Shown: piece after piece, positions 44,528 to 56,050 of the stretch | How the letters are laid out: each line of letters opens with the position of its first letter | Position numbering within the stretch: position 1 is the stretch's first letter | Source of the DNA: Cryptomeria japonica | Taxonomy: Eukaryota > Streptophyta > Pinopsida > Cupressales > Cupressaceae | Assembly: GCF_030272615.1 (NCBI RefSeq) | Contig: NC_081405.1 | Coordinates: 654,680,920 to 654,744,919 of the forward strand | Direction of reading: 5' to 3' | Length of the DNA stretch: 64,000 bases | The notes under the pieces: generated by a model | Told to the model about the DNA's origin: nothing | Database searches by the model: none | The model's input: the letters and a program-made list of their open reading frames with translations, nothing else | Made by a program: the position numbers and the translations under genes

Positions 44528-46597
44528 AGAAAACTACTCTTTCAGCCTCAAAATCACACTTTTTATCCTACAGGTTTCATCCGTACAATCTCTACGAAAT
44601 ATCGTACGAGTAGTTTCACTACATCGTACGACATTATATTGAAGCATGTCATTTATCGTACGACATAATATTAAATCCTGTTATTTTTTGTACAAATGAG
44701 AATATGGACTCGTACGACATACTGTTTCCATGAGATTTGTTGTATGACTCTGTTTTCTGTTAGATTAAAAGCAAGTTTCACTTTTCGGGGTTTTTCTTGA
44801 GTTAAAATTTTGATCATGCTAACACTAACCCTGAATTGTCTTCTATTTGCCTGGCATTGTCATAGCCTAACCAGTTTCTTGCAGGACACTTGTCAAAGAA
44901 GTTATCAATCAAACATATGCTTGTTAAAGAATGAAAACAACATGACTGCTGATGCATTGTTTTTGCAGGTTGCCTAAAGAAAATTGACCAAACATCATGT
45001 ATTCTTTAAATTCATTTTTAGGCAATTAAATTGCTATCTGGTTAATGAAAAAATCTATCTTTTGTGTTTTCAGAAAAATCTAAGAGGTAGGATAGTATGC
45101 TCTTGTCTTTTATAGACAATCAGAAATCTAGACCCTCTAAGCTTTTTCCTAAGTTTTGAGATTTGTGTACCTTTAGCGATCTTGTCACAGTGGGAAAAAG
45201 TAATCACCTCATGAGAATGACCCAAGTGAGTACAACTAGACCTAAGAATTCCAGCTCACTATAATAAATAGGTCTATGGTGATTAAAGTCTCAGAGGATG
45301 TGATTATTTGAGTTTTCTCTTTGAGATCTCTCATATTGAGCATTTTGTAGGGCCTCATGGTCTCAATCACGTTTATGTGACTACAACTTGTTTTGGTACC
45401 TTGTCAGGCTATAGGCCTCAATCATGCTTGCATGACTTCAAGGGGTAATTTCAAATGGAATTCCTCACTAAGAACTATAAGATTAGAAGCTACCTGATTC
45501 ACCTCCGAAAGGTTGATAATCTTTGTGCAAGAGAGATAGTAACTCTCCCAAGACACTTGCCATATTGTGCCCCCATTAGCATTTGGAGTCGGCTAATACG
45601 GCATTGAGAATCCATTGCATGAGACTCAACGGTCGTATTCTAATTAGATATTGGTGTGTACCTAAGTCAGCAAGCAAAGGTTTTCTTCTCTAAGCCAACT
45701 TCCATAGGGTTAGCATGTTGTGATTGGAGTTACTATTCATACTGTGTGTTTTATGTGTTTTCATCCTTGAAACTGAAATACTGAAACTAGAGAAAATGAA
45801 TCAACAACTCAGTGATAAAATTCTATCCGTGTCAAAACTGGTCTATCCCGATAAAAAAGAAGCCCATCTCTAAATTGGTCATACTCAGTTGTCATACTCA
45901 GCTATTGAAAAAATCAGAATTTTTGTCTCTGTCCTATTAACAGTCGTACGAACTTGATCATTTGTCATCCTGCACCAAATCATGTGTCCTGCAAGTCTTC
46001 TAATTTGTCATCCGAGCTCAATCCTATGTCATACGAAACCCAACAGTCTATTGTTTAAAGCTAAATCATGTGTTGTACGAGTCTTCTAATTTGTTGTCCA
46101 AGCTAAATCCTATGTCCTGCAAGACAAAACTGCACTAATTCCTTTGTCATCCGGGACATGCCCATTTTTCGTATAGTACTAGGCAGAAATTCATACGAAA
46201 CAAAACTATTGTCATCCAGAAGCTATTATATTGTCGTATGGTGTCAGAAATACAGTCGTATGAGTCTCTGATTTTGCCAGTCCAGAACACTCAAACCTGT
46301 CTAAAATAGTCTACAGCAAGCCTAAAACTAGTTATCATCCTCCGGAGCATAAACAACCTTGATAGTGTACCTCTACCCTTGTGTTGCATGATTTTGTCAA
46401 TCATCTTTAAGCTAGTCCAAACAACAAATCTTATCAAACCTAAGTTAACTTAGATAATGTCTTACACATGATAGATCATTCCTGAAACTAGACCAGATCT
46501 TAGTAACTTCTCTCAATCACTACGTTAAATGAACTACTAGCTACAATTTGATCTTGACTTCTGCAACACATTTAGCACTCGGTCCTGTCGGTTACAA
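44528..46597 (+). other. Leader of Gypsy #3 with TCGTACGA motif arrays
   Basis: No coding signal over 2.1 kb. The palindrome TCGTACGA stands at 44602, 44624, 44656, 44710 and 45944. Decayed variants (tcatacga 46029, ttgtacga 46073, tcatacga 46191, tcgtatgg 46233, tcgtatga 46256, and several tcatcc-g forms near 45964-46155) form a second cluster at 45944-46263. See also 59500-59676. Confidence 0.7.
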
Positions 46598-48363
46598 ATG
46601 CCTGTTCAAACCAGAAACTCTCACAGCAAAACAGATAAAGGAAAAGAAACACCCTTTTTGTCAAAAGACAACCCAATCTTTGTAGAAAACCCCTTTTACA
46701 ATAAACCATCCTCATCACTGATACCAGATTACGATCTACCAATCTTTGGTCAGCCTCTATCTCCCACCATGTCTAGGGACAGACAAGAAAGAGAAGCTAG
46801 TAAATGAGACACTCACAACAACTTCAACAATCATGCCACTGACAGTGATTCCTCATCAACTGAATCTAAGCTTCCTAAACCTCTCGAAGCCGAAGTACAT
46901 AGATGTCAGAATGATAAAGAGTTCCAAAAAATGATGAAGGTCATCATGGCTAGGGAAAAAAGAAGACTATTTCCTAGAATTAGCAAAGCAAGGCGCTAAA
47001 CTCCCTACTGGTAATAATGTGGAGGCCCTTGTCACTAAAGAGGAAGAGACACCATGGGGAAAAGTAAGAAAACAAATGCAAACATTACAAATTGCAGTCA
47101 CAAAACTCCAAAACAAAGATAAAACACCAAAACAATATTCTCTGGACACAATATGCCCATTTCCATTTGACAAAAATCTTTACATGCCTCCATTTCCTTC
47201 ACAAGTTGAGATCCCAAAATTTGACAATTATGATGGTATCTTAGATCCTCAAGATCATGTCAGAGAGTTTTGTGCCACCTGTATGGAGTTCATGCATGAT
47301 CAAACGTACCTCATGCGCCTTTTCCCAAGGAGTTTAGGGGGTCAAGCAATTATATGGTTCTCAAGTCTACCCAAAGGAATAAAAATGTTTGAAGAACTAA
47401 TCGAAATATTTTTACAACAATACTCATACAACATTTGACATCCTTTGACTATGATAGAGCTTTGCAATACCAAACAAAAGACAGGAGAACCCTTTCTCAC
47501 TTTTTTCCAACGATGGAGAAAGATGTTCTCTAGCTATTCACGGACTATCCCAAATCTTGAGAAAATGGATATCTTTGTCAACAACCTAATCCTTGAATTA
47601 AAGTACAGTTTCTAGATGCAAGTACACCCTTCATTCAACAAAATGGTAGATAACATCCTCAGAATGGAAGATGTGCTTATAAAAAATGGAGATATATCAC
47701 TTTGGAAAGAAACATCGCAAGGTTCTAGATCTAAAGAAAAGAGCAAGTATTGGAAATATGGCAAAGATAATAATAGAAATGTTGTTAGTGGTGGAGTGGT
47801 GGATATTGTCCAAGCAAACACAAAATCCACAATATTTAACCTGTCTAGTGGCATGCAAGCACTCAAAGTAGCTAAAACTGTGGCAGAAAATCCTCCAAAG
47901 AAAACAAGAGAATGGTTTAAAGACAAACCTTGGGTTTCAAAACCTAAGCGTGATTTTACTCCTCTAGATGAGTCATATGAATCAGCTTTCAAAACCTTAT
48001 TGCCAAATAATCTGATAACATTGCCAGACAATTCTAGACCATATGACCCAGAAATTAGACCCAAATGGTGGAGAGAAAATGAATATTGTGACTACCATCA
48101 AAACAAGGGACATAACATAAACAACTGCATGAAACTCCAACATGGAATCCAAGATCTCATTGATGCAGGAAAGATCATTGTTGGAAATCATGCAACTAAT
48201 GCTGATCATAAGGCCTTTAAAGATCCCTTGCCGACTTATGAACAAGGAGATTCCTCAAAATCCAAGGGAGGAGCTAGAGTCAATTATACCTACAGTAACA
48301 ACAATAATGTGATCAACATGATCGAATCTACCCAAACTGAATATTGCAATGTGATCATAGTCT
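46598..48363 (+). pseudogene. Gypsy #3 gag
   Basis: ATG at 46598 (MPVQTRNSHSK). Pieces in order: Ser/Pro-rich N-terminus; PWGKVRKQMQTLQIAVTKLQ, a coiled-coil-like helix; CPFPFDKNLYMPPFPSQVEI; capsid domain with FDNYDGILDPQDHVREFCAT, LGGQAIIWFSSLPKGIKMFE and F-x-x-R-W-R-K; and zinc knuckle CDYHQNKGHNINNCMKL (C-x2-H... form with D-Y-H, near 48090). TGA at 46805, TAG at 47613, TAG at 48363 and frameshifts near 46930 and 47440 break it. Role: particle protein. Confidence 0.88.
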
Positions 48364-49400
48364 AGGATCACCAAAGTCAAGCACAAATTGCTAATGTCGT
48401 GACTCGCCCTCAAAGGAAGATTACTCTCCCAGGAGCTAGTTCCTCAACTTTCGATCAAACAACATCAAATCTACCAAATAGACAAACATACACTATCATG
48501 TCCAAATCAAAATAGTTGGCTTCATCATCTTCTCCTAGCTATAGTATTGTTGAACAATTGAAGAGAACCAATGCTCAAATCTCCATTTTGGAACTGCTTA
48601 AGATCTCTTATGTTCATAAAGAGGTCTTGGACAAGGCTCTACTTACCACCAGTGTCCCTAAAGATTTAGACGTAGATCGGTTTCAATCTATGGTGGGTCA
48701 CCTGACTTCACCTCATTACCTCACTTTCTCTGAAGAAGATGATAATTCACTGAGTCACCCACATAACTAGCCATTACACATTGAAGCCATGATCCATAAA
48801 CACCGAGTTAAGCATGTTTTGATGGATGAAGGCGTTGGGTTAAATATTTGTACCTACAATCTACTGACACAGTTGGGATTCTTTGAAAATGTCATTGATC
48901 CAACAAAGAAAATAACAATCAAGGCTTAATGTGAAGAAGAAAGAACCTCTAAGAGTCTGGTATTATTACTAATCAGAGTAGGACCTGTGGAAAGAGATGT
49001 CATTTTTCAAGTCTTGGATCTTCATCTTTCATACAATATCCTACTGGGTAGGCCATGGATTCATGAAATGAAAGCAATACCATCTACGTATCATCAATGC
49101 CTAAAATTTCCTTATAATGGAGTTGAAGTCAGTATTCCCACTGATACAAGTTATACCTGCAATTCATTAACATAGAGTGCTAATGCTTTTGTTCCTCATA
49201 ATAGAGTGACCTCCACAGTTGAAAGTTTGGAATATTTGCTGAAAGATTTACAAAAAAAATTGAAAATCACAAACACTGGCATAGATGGCTACAAAATAGA
49301 GCCTATACTCTCACTAATGTCTCTTCCTCCCTCACTGAGACAATCAGGAAAACCATCAGAGGTTATGAAGCCACAAACTTCAACTTTTGAAAGTAATGTA
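48364..49400 (+). pseudogene. Gypsy #3 aspartic protease region
   Basis: After the gag stop the same frame continues through SYSIVEQLKRTNAQISILEL and DRFQSMVGHLTSP. It then shows VKHVLMDEGVGLNICTYNLL, the protease active-site segment with D-E-G in place of D-S/G-G, and VIFQVLDLHLSYNILLGRPW, the flap and C-terminal segment typical of Tat-type proteases. Four stops (TAG, TAG, TAA, TAG) lie between. Processing of the polyprotein would have been its role; D-E-G makes catalysis doubtful even without the stops. Confidence 0.8.
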
Positions 49401-50140
49401 TGATGGTCTTTTTATATAGTCCTCTACTTCTCTTGCAAGTGAAATAGAAGAGAATGATGTTCTCAAATCACTTTTCAAAGAAGACAGTACAAACAAAGAA
49501 AAATGACATTGTGAGATTTCCCCGACACAATATGGTCCAGGCTATAAGATGCTTCAATGCATGGGATATTCAGGTACTGGTCCTCTAGGCAAATGTCAAA
49601 AAGGTATTGTTGAACCTATTCAGTTACAAACTAAGTTTGTCAATGACAAAGATGGACTAGGATATGATCCAAGAAAGCAATCAGATCCGAAGCACACGTC
49701 CTACCATCAATGTAAGTGGAAGAAAAAGGTACTACCTTTAACAACAGAAGAAATTAATACTCAACAAACTCAGGAAAAGTGTGATGATGAACAAAAATAA
49801 TTACCCACCCAGAGAGAGGAAACAAATGGTAATCAAGTTCCAGTTATATCAGCTATAATACCATGGGAAGTAGAAGTCCCAGAGGATATGAGAGATGAAG
49901 TATATAGAATCAGAGAATTGTTTACACCATTGAATGTTCCGGTCACATATACTGGCAGACAACAAATAGATGATTCAAAAACTGATTCAAATGAGTATGA
50001 ATGGGGTCTTGACCATCTCTCAGATACATCTACTACAGAAACTCTTGAAGAATCCATTGATATCACAGATAATGCTCAAGAGCTGATACGCCTAAGAATG
50101 CAAAGGGAAATGGAAGAGATCAGACTAAAAAGATGAGAAG
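49401..50140 (+). pseudogene. G-patch domain and acidic spacer of Gypsy #3
   Basis: The stretch 49549-49800 reads MLQCMGYSGTGPLGKCQKGI followed by VEPIQLQTKF and DGLGYDPRK. This fits the G-patch pattern (G-Y-x-x-G-x-G-L-G-x-x-x-x-G-I, then E-P-I). It lies directly downstream of the protease. The rest (49888-50136) is acidic and ends in a Glu/Arg-rich helix (ELIRLRMQREMEEIRLKR). G-patch is a glycine-rich nucleic-acid-associated domain, also found behind the protease of betaretroviruses. Confidence 0.7.
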
Positions 50141-51132
50141 ACTATGAACAACAGCTGGAGGAGGAAAGGACACAAGAAATCTCTTCACCTACTAACTCCC
50201 CCTCTAGCGAGGTAGGACAAATTAGGTACAGAACTACAAAATAAGAATTAGAAGCTATAGAAATAGAACCAGTCATCAGTCTAGAGGAAGCTGAATGGAA
50301 CAAATGACAGGGATTAATAGAACCATCAAAGTTATGTCCACAAGTGTCCCAAATACAGGTAATCAATTAACCAAATCATGAAGGAACTTGTAGCATCAAA
50401 GATGTGGGTATTGATACTATATATACTTTTACTAAGCCACTTGAAGATGAGTCAGAAACTTCATCTTATGACTCTGATAACTCAGACAAGAGCTCTATTT
50501 ATAACAACGATTATTCCACAACATATTATGACTACTCTGTCATGAATGTTGAGATGTTGTCTGCTGACCCTGTTATTGTCACACCACGGTATATAGTCCA
50601 GTCTGAAGTAGTTAACAACACTAGAAGTAGGTCAGTTGGGTTATTTCCACTAAATGCTAACATGAATTTTGCTAATCATGTCGTGACTCTTCCTAGTCTC
50701 GAGACACATACGCAAGGTAGTATTTTGGAACTCGATTGGTCGGTCCAAAGCCATGATGATAGTACCATGAACTCCCTTGAGCTTCTTCCAACCTTATCCT
50801 TAATGCATCTGGAACTGATTGATTGTACTCTTTATAGCCAACCCTTGAATGTACCTACTTTTGCCAATGACTATACATTAGCCTACTATCTTAATGTAGT
50901 TGAGCCCATGTACTCTTCCACCAGTGAACATAATGAAAACATGACTGAAGTGGATATCAAGTATCTTAGTCACAAAAATAAGAAGAATAAAAATAAAAGA
51001 CTTGATGGTGAAAACCACATTGTGGCAGTGTTAGAATCTAAAAAAGAGAAAATAAAGGATGTACCTAAGGGTGAAAACCTCTCTGAGGTGCCTGAAGGTG
51101 AGATACTTGATATACTATCAAGTCACTTCTAG
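50141..51132 (+). pseudogene. Spacer ORF before reverse transcriptase, no domain recognised
   Basis: A 242-codon open stretch (50404-51132) is rich in Ser, Thr, Asn, Tyr and Asp, with no recognisable motif. It ends in a Lys-rich piece (HKNKKNKNKRLDGENHIVA) shortly before RT. It is probably the linker part of the pol polyprotein. Confidence 0.6.
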
Positions 51133-52000
51133 GAGAGATCTTCCATATTGATCAAGCCAACTCAGCCAGTGAACATTGTGAGTTAAGAGACACCACACAT
51201 CATTCATTTAGCCCAATCACTATTAGCAAAAGAGTTAAAAGATTTCAGAAACCTTTTTTTAGAAAAAAAGATCAACTTTGCATGGACATACTCAGATATG
51301 CCAGGACTAGATCCTGATCTCATCATGCATCACCTCCCTATTACACCAGGAGTTAAACAAGTCAAGCAAAAACTTTGTAAGATGCATCCTCATGTGGCAC
51401 TGCTATTCAAAGCTGAATTAGAGAAATTGCTAAACGCTAGATTTATCAAAGCTATAGACTATGCAGAATGGATATCAAACATAGTACCTATATAAAAGGT
51501 AGACACATCTATTAGAGTTTGCACAGACTTCAGGGATCTCAACAAAGCATGTCCAAAAGACGATTTTCCATTGCCCAATATTGACATGATGATATATATG
51601 ACTATTGGATATGAGATGTATTCATTAATGGATGGATTCTCTGGTTACAATCAAATCAAGATAGCACTTGAAGATCAAGAAAAGATAACTTTCACGTGTG
51701 CATGGGGAACCTTCTGTTGGAATGTTATGCCATTTGGGCTGAAGAAAGTAGGAGAAACTTACCAAAGAGCGGTAACCACTATCTTCCATGATATGATACA
51801 TAAAAACATGGAAGATTATGTTGATGACACCTTGGTAAAAACCATGAAGAGATCTATGCATATTCAAGAACTAGGCCTCATACTTGATAGAATGGAAAGA
51901 TTTAAAGTCCGATTAAATCCTTAAAAGTGTGCATTTGGGGTAACATCAGGAAAATTACTTGGTTACATAATTTCAAAAAAAGGAGTTGAGGTTGACCCTG
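51133..52000 (+). pseudogene. Gypsy #3 reverse transcriptase
   Basis: Landmarks in order: FAWTYSDMPGLDPDLIMHHL; VKQVKQKLCKMHPHVALLFK; stop at 51493, where V-P-I-x-K-V-D expects a residue; VCTDFRDLNKACPKDDFPLP; DGFSGYNQIKIALEDQEKIT; F-C-W-N-V-M-P-F-G-L-K; MEDYVDDTLVK with the active Y-V-D-D intact; RFKVRLNP, then TAA in place of a Lys before KCAFGVTSGKLLGYIISKKG. Only two stops interrupt the domain. Confidence 0.92.
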
Positions 52001-52690
52001 AAAAGGTCCAAGCTATAATGGAAATGCCTCCTCCCAAGAACATCGATCAAATAAGAATTTTACAAGGTCGTCTTCAGTCAATAAGGCGCTTTATATCTCA
52101 GCTAGCAGACAAAGCTCAAACTTTCACAAAGGTATTAAGGAAAGGAATTAAATACAGTTGGGATAAAGATTGTGAACAACATTTACAACAAATCAAAGAA
52201 TATCTTTCTAATCCACCCATATTAATGTCACCGATTCAAGGTAAGCCACTGATCCTATACATATCAGCTACAAATACTTCACTGGGGGCACTTCTGGCAC
52301 AACAAGATGACAATAAAAAGGAACAAGCTATCTATTACATCAGTAGAACATTGGTGTCATATGAAATGAATTACACTATAATAGAGAAAGCATGCTTGGC
52401 ATTGGTCTTTTCATCACAAAAATTAAGGCACTATATGTTGGCACACTCTATTAAGCTAGTAGTAAAGATTGATCCGCTCAAATATCTTCTCAACAAAGCA
52501 ACACTTACAAGGAGATTGGCCAAATGGGTTATCATTCTCATGGAATTTGATATCAAATATGTGGAATGTAAAGCCATCAAAGGACAGGTTATTGCAGACC
52601 AACTTGTTGATGCTCCACTTGAAGACAATCAACCTCTGCATATAGAATTCCTAGATGAATCAATCATGCACCTTACTGAGCAATCATGGA
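52001..52690 (+). pseudogene. Gypsy #3 first RNase H domain
   Basis: Open without a stop from 52018. Shows the RT connection (PPPKNIDQIRILQGRLQSIR, FTKVLRKGIKYSWD, QQIKEYLSNPPILMSP). The Gypsy RNase H follows: LILYISATNTSLGALLAQQD, QAIYYISRTLVSYEMNYTII-E-K, KLRHYMLAHSIKLVVKIDPL and RLAKWVIILMEFDIKY. The usual first Asp (L-Y-x-x-x-S/T-D) is not obvious: the text reads ISATNTSLGA. Confidence 0.88.
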
Positions 52691-54510
52691 AGATTTTCTT
52701 TGATGGGTCTTTCACTCAACATGGTTTTGGTGTTGGAATACTTTCTAATGCCCTCCTAAATGGCACAATGTTAGTTTATGATCAATCAACACAAAACACA
52801 CAAAACGTTAGAGTTAGTTAATCAAAAACTAAAATGTGAAGGCATTCCAAAGGAGACACTAAAAACATGCTAATGAATCTAACTAAAGAAGTAAGACAAT
52901 GAGATATCTCCAACTATCTCTTAACATGATATTAGCTCCTTTCTCCCTTGTTCCTCTCCTCTCCAAGTTCCAAAATAGTGTAGCTCTCAGCAGCTTTTTG
53001 CACTATGGATGCTTATGGAGGATTGAGATTTGTAGAATAGCTCCAAACATGAAATGAAAAGCTATTTTTAATGCTAAAATGATTGATTTTACCAAAAAGA
53101 CAAGATTTAGTTATGCTATGCTAAATGCTCTCTAAAATGGCTATAATCTAAATGCTTACAAGTTTTCAGGATCTGGATTATGAAGGAATGGGCTCTATTT
53201 ATAGGAAAAATGGAGCAATGGATGGCCAGGATTGAATGGTTTAATCAAGGGTCAAGCTTGAAAGTTGGGGATCCATGTGCACAATTTGCACCAATAAAAT
53301 AGTGACAAGTGTCAACACAGGATTGGGTTGAGAGAAGAGGTTGGAGGCATTGAATGCCTGAGAAGACTTCATGGTTATCTAAAGGCTAAGGGTCAAGCCT
53401 AAATTAGGATTACCCACTGGATTAGGAGTTAATCCAAGGATAAACCTTTGTGCAAATGATTAAGAGATAATCATGGTCAAAGCATTAATGACCTGATGAG
53501 ACCCTTGGGTTGGGTAGAGGTTGAGTCAAAACAAATGTTTTAACCATGTAGGAGGGTTTGGGTTAACCATTAATGGTTATTGGAGACTTTGGGGATTAAG
53601 TGGTTGAAAGTTGGAAGCCTTTAATGGTTTTCAAAGACTTTGGGGTTTTTGGTGGTTGAAGGTTGAAAACCTTCAATGGTTATCCAAGACTTTGGGCCAT
53701 TTGAGAAGTGACTCCATTTTGCTTAGGAATGTGACAATAATTAGGGGATGGATTAGGCTAATTAGGAAGGGGTTAGAAGAATCTAGAAGGGGATTAGATT
53801 TTGCAAGTGGATTTGGTGGGTGAGGGAAAATAGGATTTTATTAAAATAAAAATTCATTTATTCCAATAAATGTGTGCAAGTTGCATTTGTAGGAAAATGC
53901 AAGTGGGGTGGGGATAATGATTTAAATAAATGTTTTATTTAATTTATTTAAAAGAGGAATAGGGGGATTTAATTAAATAAATTGATTTTATTTATTTAAT
54001 TGATTTGTATTTGGTTTAATGAATTAATTAAAATAAATTGAATAATTTATTTAATTAATAGAAGAATGTTTGGGGATGAATTAATTAAATATTAATTTAA
54101 TTAACTGATGGCTAGTAGATTTTTAATTAAATAAATACGAAATATTCATTTAATTAAAATGGATAGATTTATGTGACTACACTTTCTATTACTCCCCAGA
54201 AATACTTAATCCCAAAAGCTTACAAGATTCTCTTTCCTTGCACCAATAACATTGCAGAATATGAAGCTTTGGTAAATGGGATCAAGCTGGCCATCGAGTG
54301 GAAGATTGTTGAATTACACATCTATGGCTATTCTCAACTCATCATCAACCAAATAAATAACCTATATTAGAAAAGAGATGAGAAACTGATGCCTTATAAA
54401 ATAATGGTGGATGATCTCAAGAAATACTTTACCTTAGTATCATTTCAACAGATCCCCAGAACAACAAATAGAGCAGTGGATGCAATGGCCACCTTGGCAT
54501 CTATACCACG
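52691..54510 (+). pseudogene. Second (aRNH-type) RNase H of Gypsy #3, split by a solo LTR
   Basis: The left half reads SWKIFFDGSFTQHGFGVGIL (to 52745), with the D-G-S/A of an RNase H first strand. A 1436-bp solo LTR intervenes. The right half (54182 on) reads ITPQKYLIPKAYKILFPCTN, NNIAEYEALVNGIKLAIEWK with the catalytic Glu, LHIYGYSQLIINQINNLY (G-Y-S for G-D-S), and AVDAMATLASI at the end. TAG at 54368. A second RNase H of this type is a hallmark of the plant Tat lineage. Confidence 0.85.
52746..54181 (-). mobile_element. Solo LTR inside the second RNase H
   Basis: Flanked by the 5-bp direct repeat CTTTC (52741-52745 and 54182-54186). On the minus strand it starts TGTAGTCACATAAATC and ends GGGCATTA; the expected CA at that end has become TA. 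1436 bp, with AT-rich ttaattaaat runs near 53930-54160 and no coding signal. The minus-strand start resembles that of Gypsy #1 (TGTAGCATCC). Its loss would restore a continuous RNase H frame. The frame 53611-53823 inside it is chance. Confidence 0.75.
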
Positions 54511-55560
54511 GCTATAGGAGTCTAATTTTCACTTTGAATTCCTGGTGGAAGAGTTGCATTATCCTTCCTATGATTCCCTTGATTCCTAGATGGTTTGTTC
54601 TATTATTGGACATGACTCATCTCATTATAGCCACATTTACTCTTACCTGCGTGACCAAGTTGTCTCTGCTAATCTTTTCCAAAATGAAAATAGGAACTTA
54701 ATCCGAAATGCATCATGATACGTCATCATTGCTAATGACCTATTTAGGCGGGGTTTAGATAATACTTTGCTTAGATGTCTAGAAACTAAGGAGTCCCAAC
54801 GCGCATAATCCGAGGTTCATGAAGGTGTTTGTGGATCCCATTCGAACGGTCTAACTTTAGCATGTAAACTACTAAGGGTTGGCTACTACTGGCTAGACAT
54901 GGAGAAAGAAGCTATTAAATTTTCTAAAACCTGTGAAAAGTGTCATCTACATGGGCACCTTACACACACTCCAGCAAGGGATCTCATACCCTTTGTAACA
55001 CACTAGCCCTTCCAACAGTGGGCATTTGATTTAATTGGCCAAATATATCCTACATCATCTAATAGACACAAATTTATTATCATTGCCACTGAGTACTTCA
55101 CTAAGTGGGTAGAAACGGTTCCGCTCATCAAAGCAACCGAAAAACAAGTAGTTCTCTTTATTCTTAATTATATCATCTACATGTATGGTATACCTTCATC
55201 CATTATAACTAACAATGGAGGACAGTTCAAGAAAAAAGATCTAAATGAACTCTATGAGAAATTCAAAATAAACAACACTGGTCATCAGTATATTAGCCTC
55301 AAGGTAACGGACAAGAAGAGGCATCTAACAAAAACCTACTGACTATCTTGCATAAAACAATGAACAAATCTAGGAAGGATTGGCATCTACAGCTAAATCC
55401 TGTATTATGGGCTTATAGAACAAGTATCAGAACACCTATTGGGGCTACACCTTTTTCTCTGGTGTATGGGTCTTAAGCAATATTACCTATTGAGGTGGAA
55501 ATACCATCTCTAAGAGTTTCTTTGCAAGGTCTTGTTACTAATGAAGAATATAAAATATCT
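54511..55560 (+). pseudogene. Gypsy #3 integrase, zinc and catalytic domains
   Basis: After several stops the zinc-binding part reads VHEGVCGSHSNGLTLACKLL and CEKCHLHGHLTHTPARDL (H-x3-7-H...C-x2-C; here H-E-G-x-C-G-x-H and C-E-K-C). The core follows: QQWAFDLIGQIYP (Asp 1), FIIIATEYFTKWVETVPL, YGIPSSIITNNGGQFKKK (Asp 2 appears as Asn, T-N-N-G for T-D-N-G) and a decayed third part around ANSNKNL-like text (55315-55360). TAG at 55004 precedes P-F-Q-Q-W. A frameshift near 55360 follows. Confidence 0.82.
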
Positions 55561-55878
55561 AGATTGCAAGAGCTCGAATTGTTGGATGAGAATTGACAAG
55601 TGGCATTTGATCATTTCAGAGTGTATCAGAAAAGAATGTCTAGAGGATATAACAAGAAGGTTAGACATAGAGAATTTCATGTTGGTGACCTAGTTCTAAG
55701 AGAAAATTCTAAAAATCAACAGTTTCGAGACAACAAAGGGAAGTTTGAACCCAACTGGTTGGGTCCCTATATCATTACTACAACTTTTGGCTCTCGTTCC
55801 TATCATCTCTCAACATTGGAAGGAGAACAGCTCCGCGAACCGATCAACACCATCCATCTGAAGAAATTCTTCACCTAA
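55561..55878 (+). pseudogene. Gypsy #3 integrase C-terminal domain
   Basis: Open from 55600: MAFDHFRVYQKRMSRGYNKK, FHVGDLVLRENSKNQQFRDN-K-G-K, PNWLGPYIITTTFGSRSYHL and the end GEQLREPINTIHLKKFFT. The V-G-D-L-V-L-R and W-x-G-P-Y landmarks are those of Gypsy integrase C-termini (GPY/F module). Stop TAA at 55876 closes pol. Confidence 0.9.
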
Positions 55879-55913
55879 ATATTCTCTACTCTAGTAGCTT
55901 ATGTAGCTAAAAA

Positions 55914-56050
55914 GTCCTGAAGAAATCCTAAAAATCAGAAAAGGTCCTGAAAAAATCCTAAAAATTAGAAAAAGTCCTGAAAAAATCCTAAAAATCAGAA
56001 AAAGTCCTGAAGAAATCATAAAAATTAGAAAAAGTCCCAAAGAAATTCAA
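55914..56050 (+). repeat. 30-bp tandem repeat after pol
   Basis: The unit gtcctgaagaaatcctaaaa plus atcagaaaaa is repeated 4 to 5 times with small changes, starting 36 bases after the pol stop and fading into an A/G-rich run by 56090. Confidence 0.9.

Noticed and set aside
44602-46263. TCGTACGA palindromes read as bacterial operators
   Set aside because: They lie inside a plant LTR retrotransposon leader; no prokaryotic gene or promoter is present.
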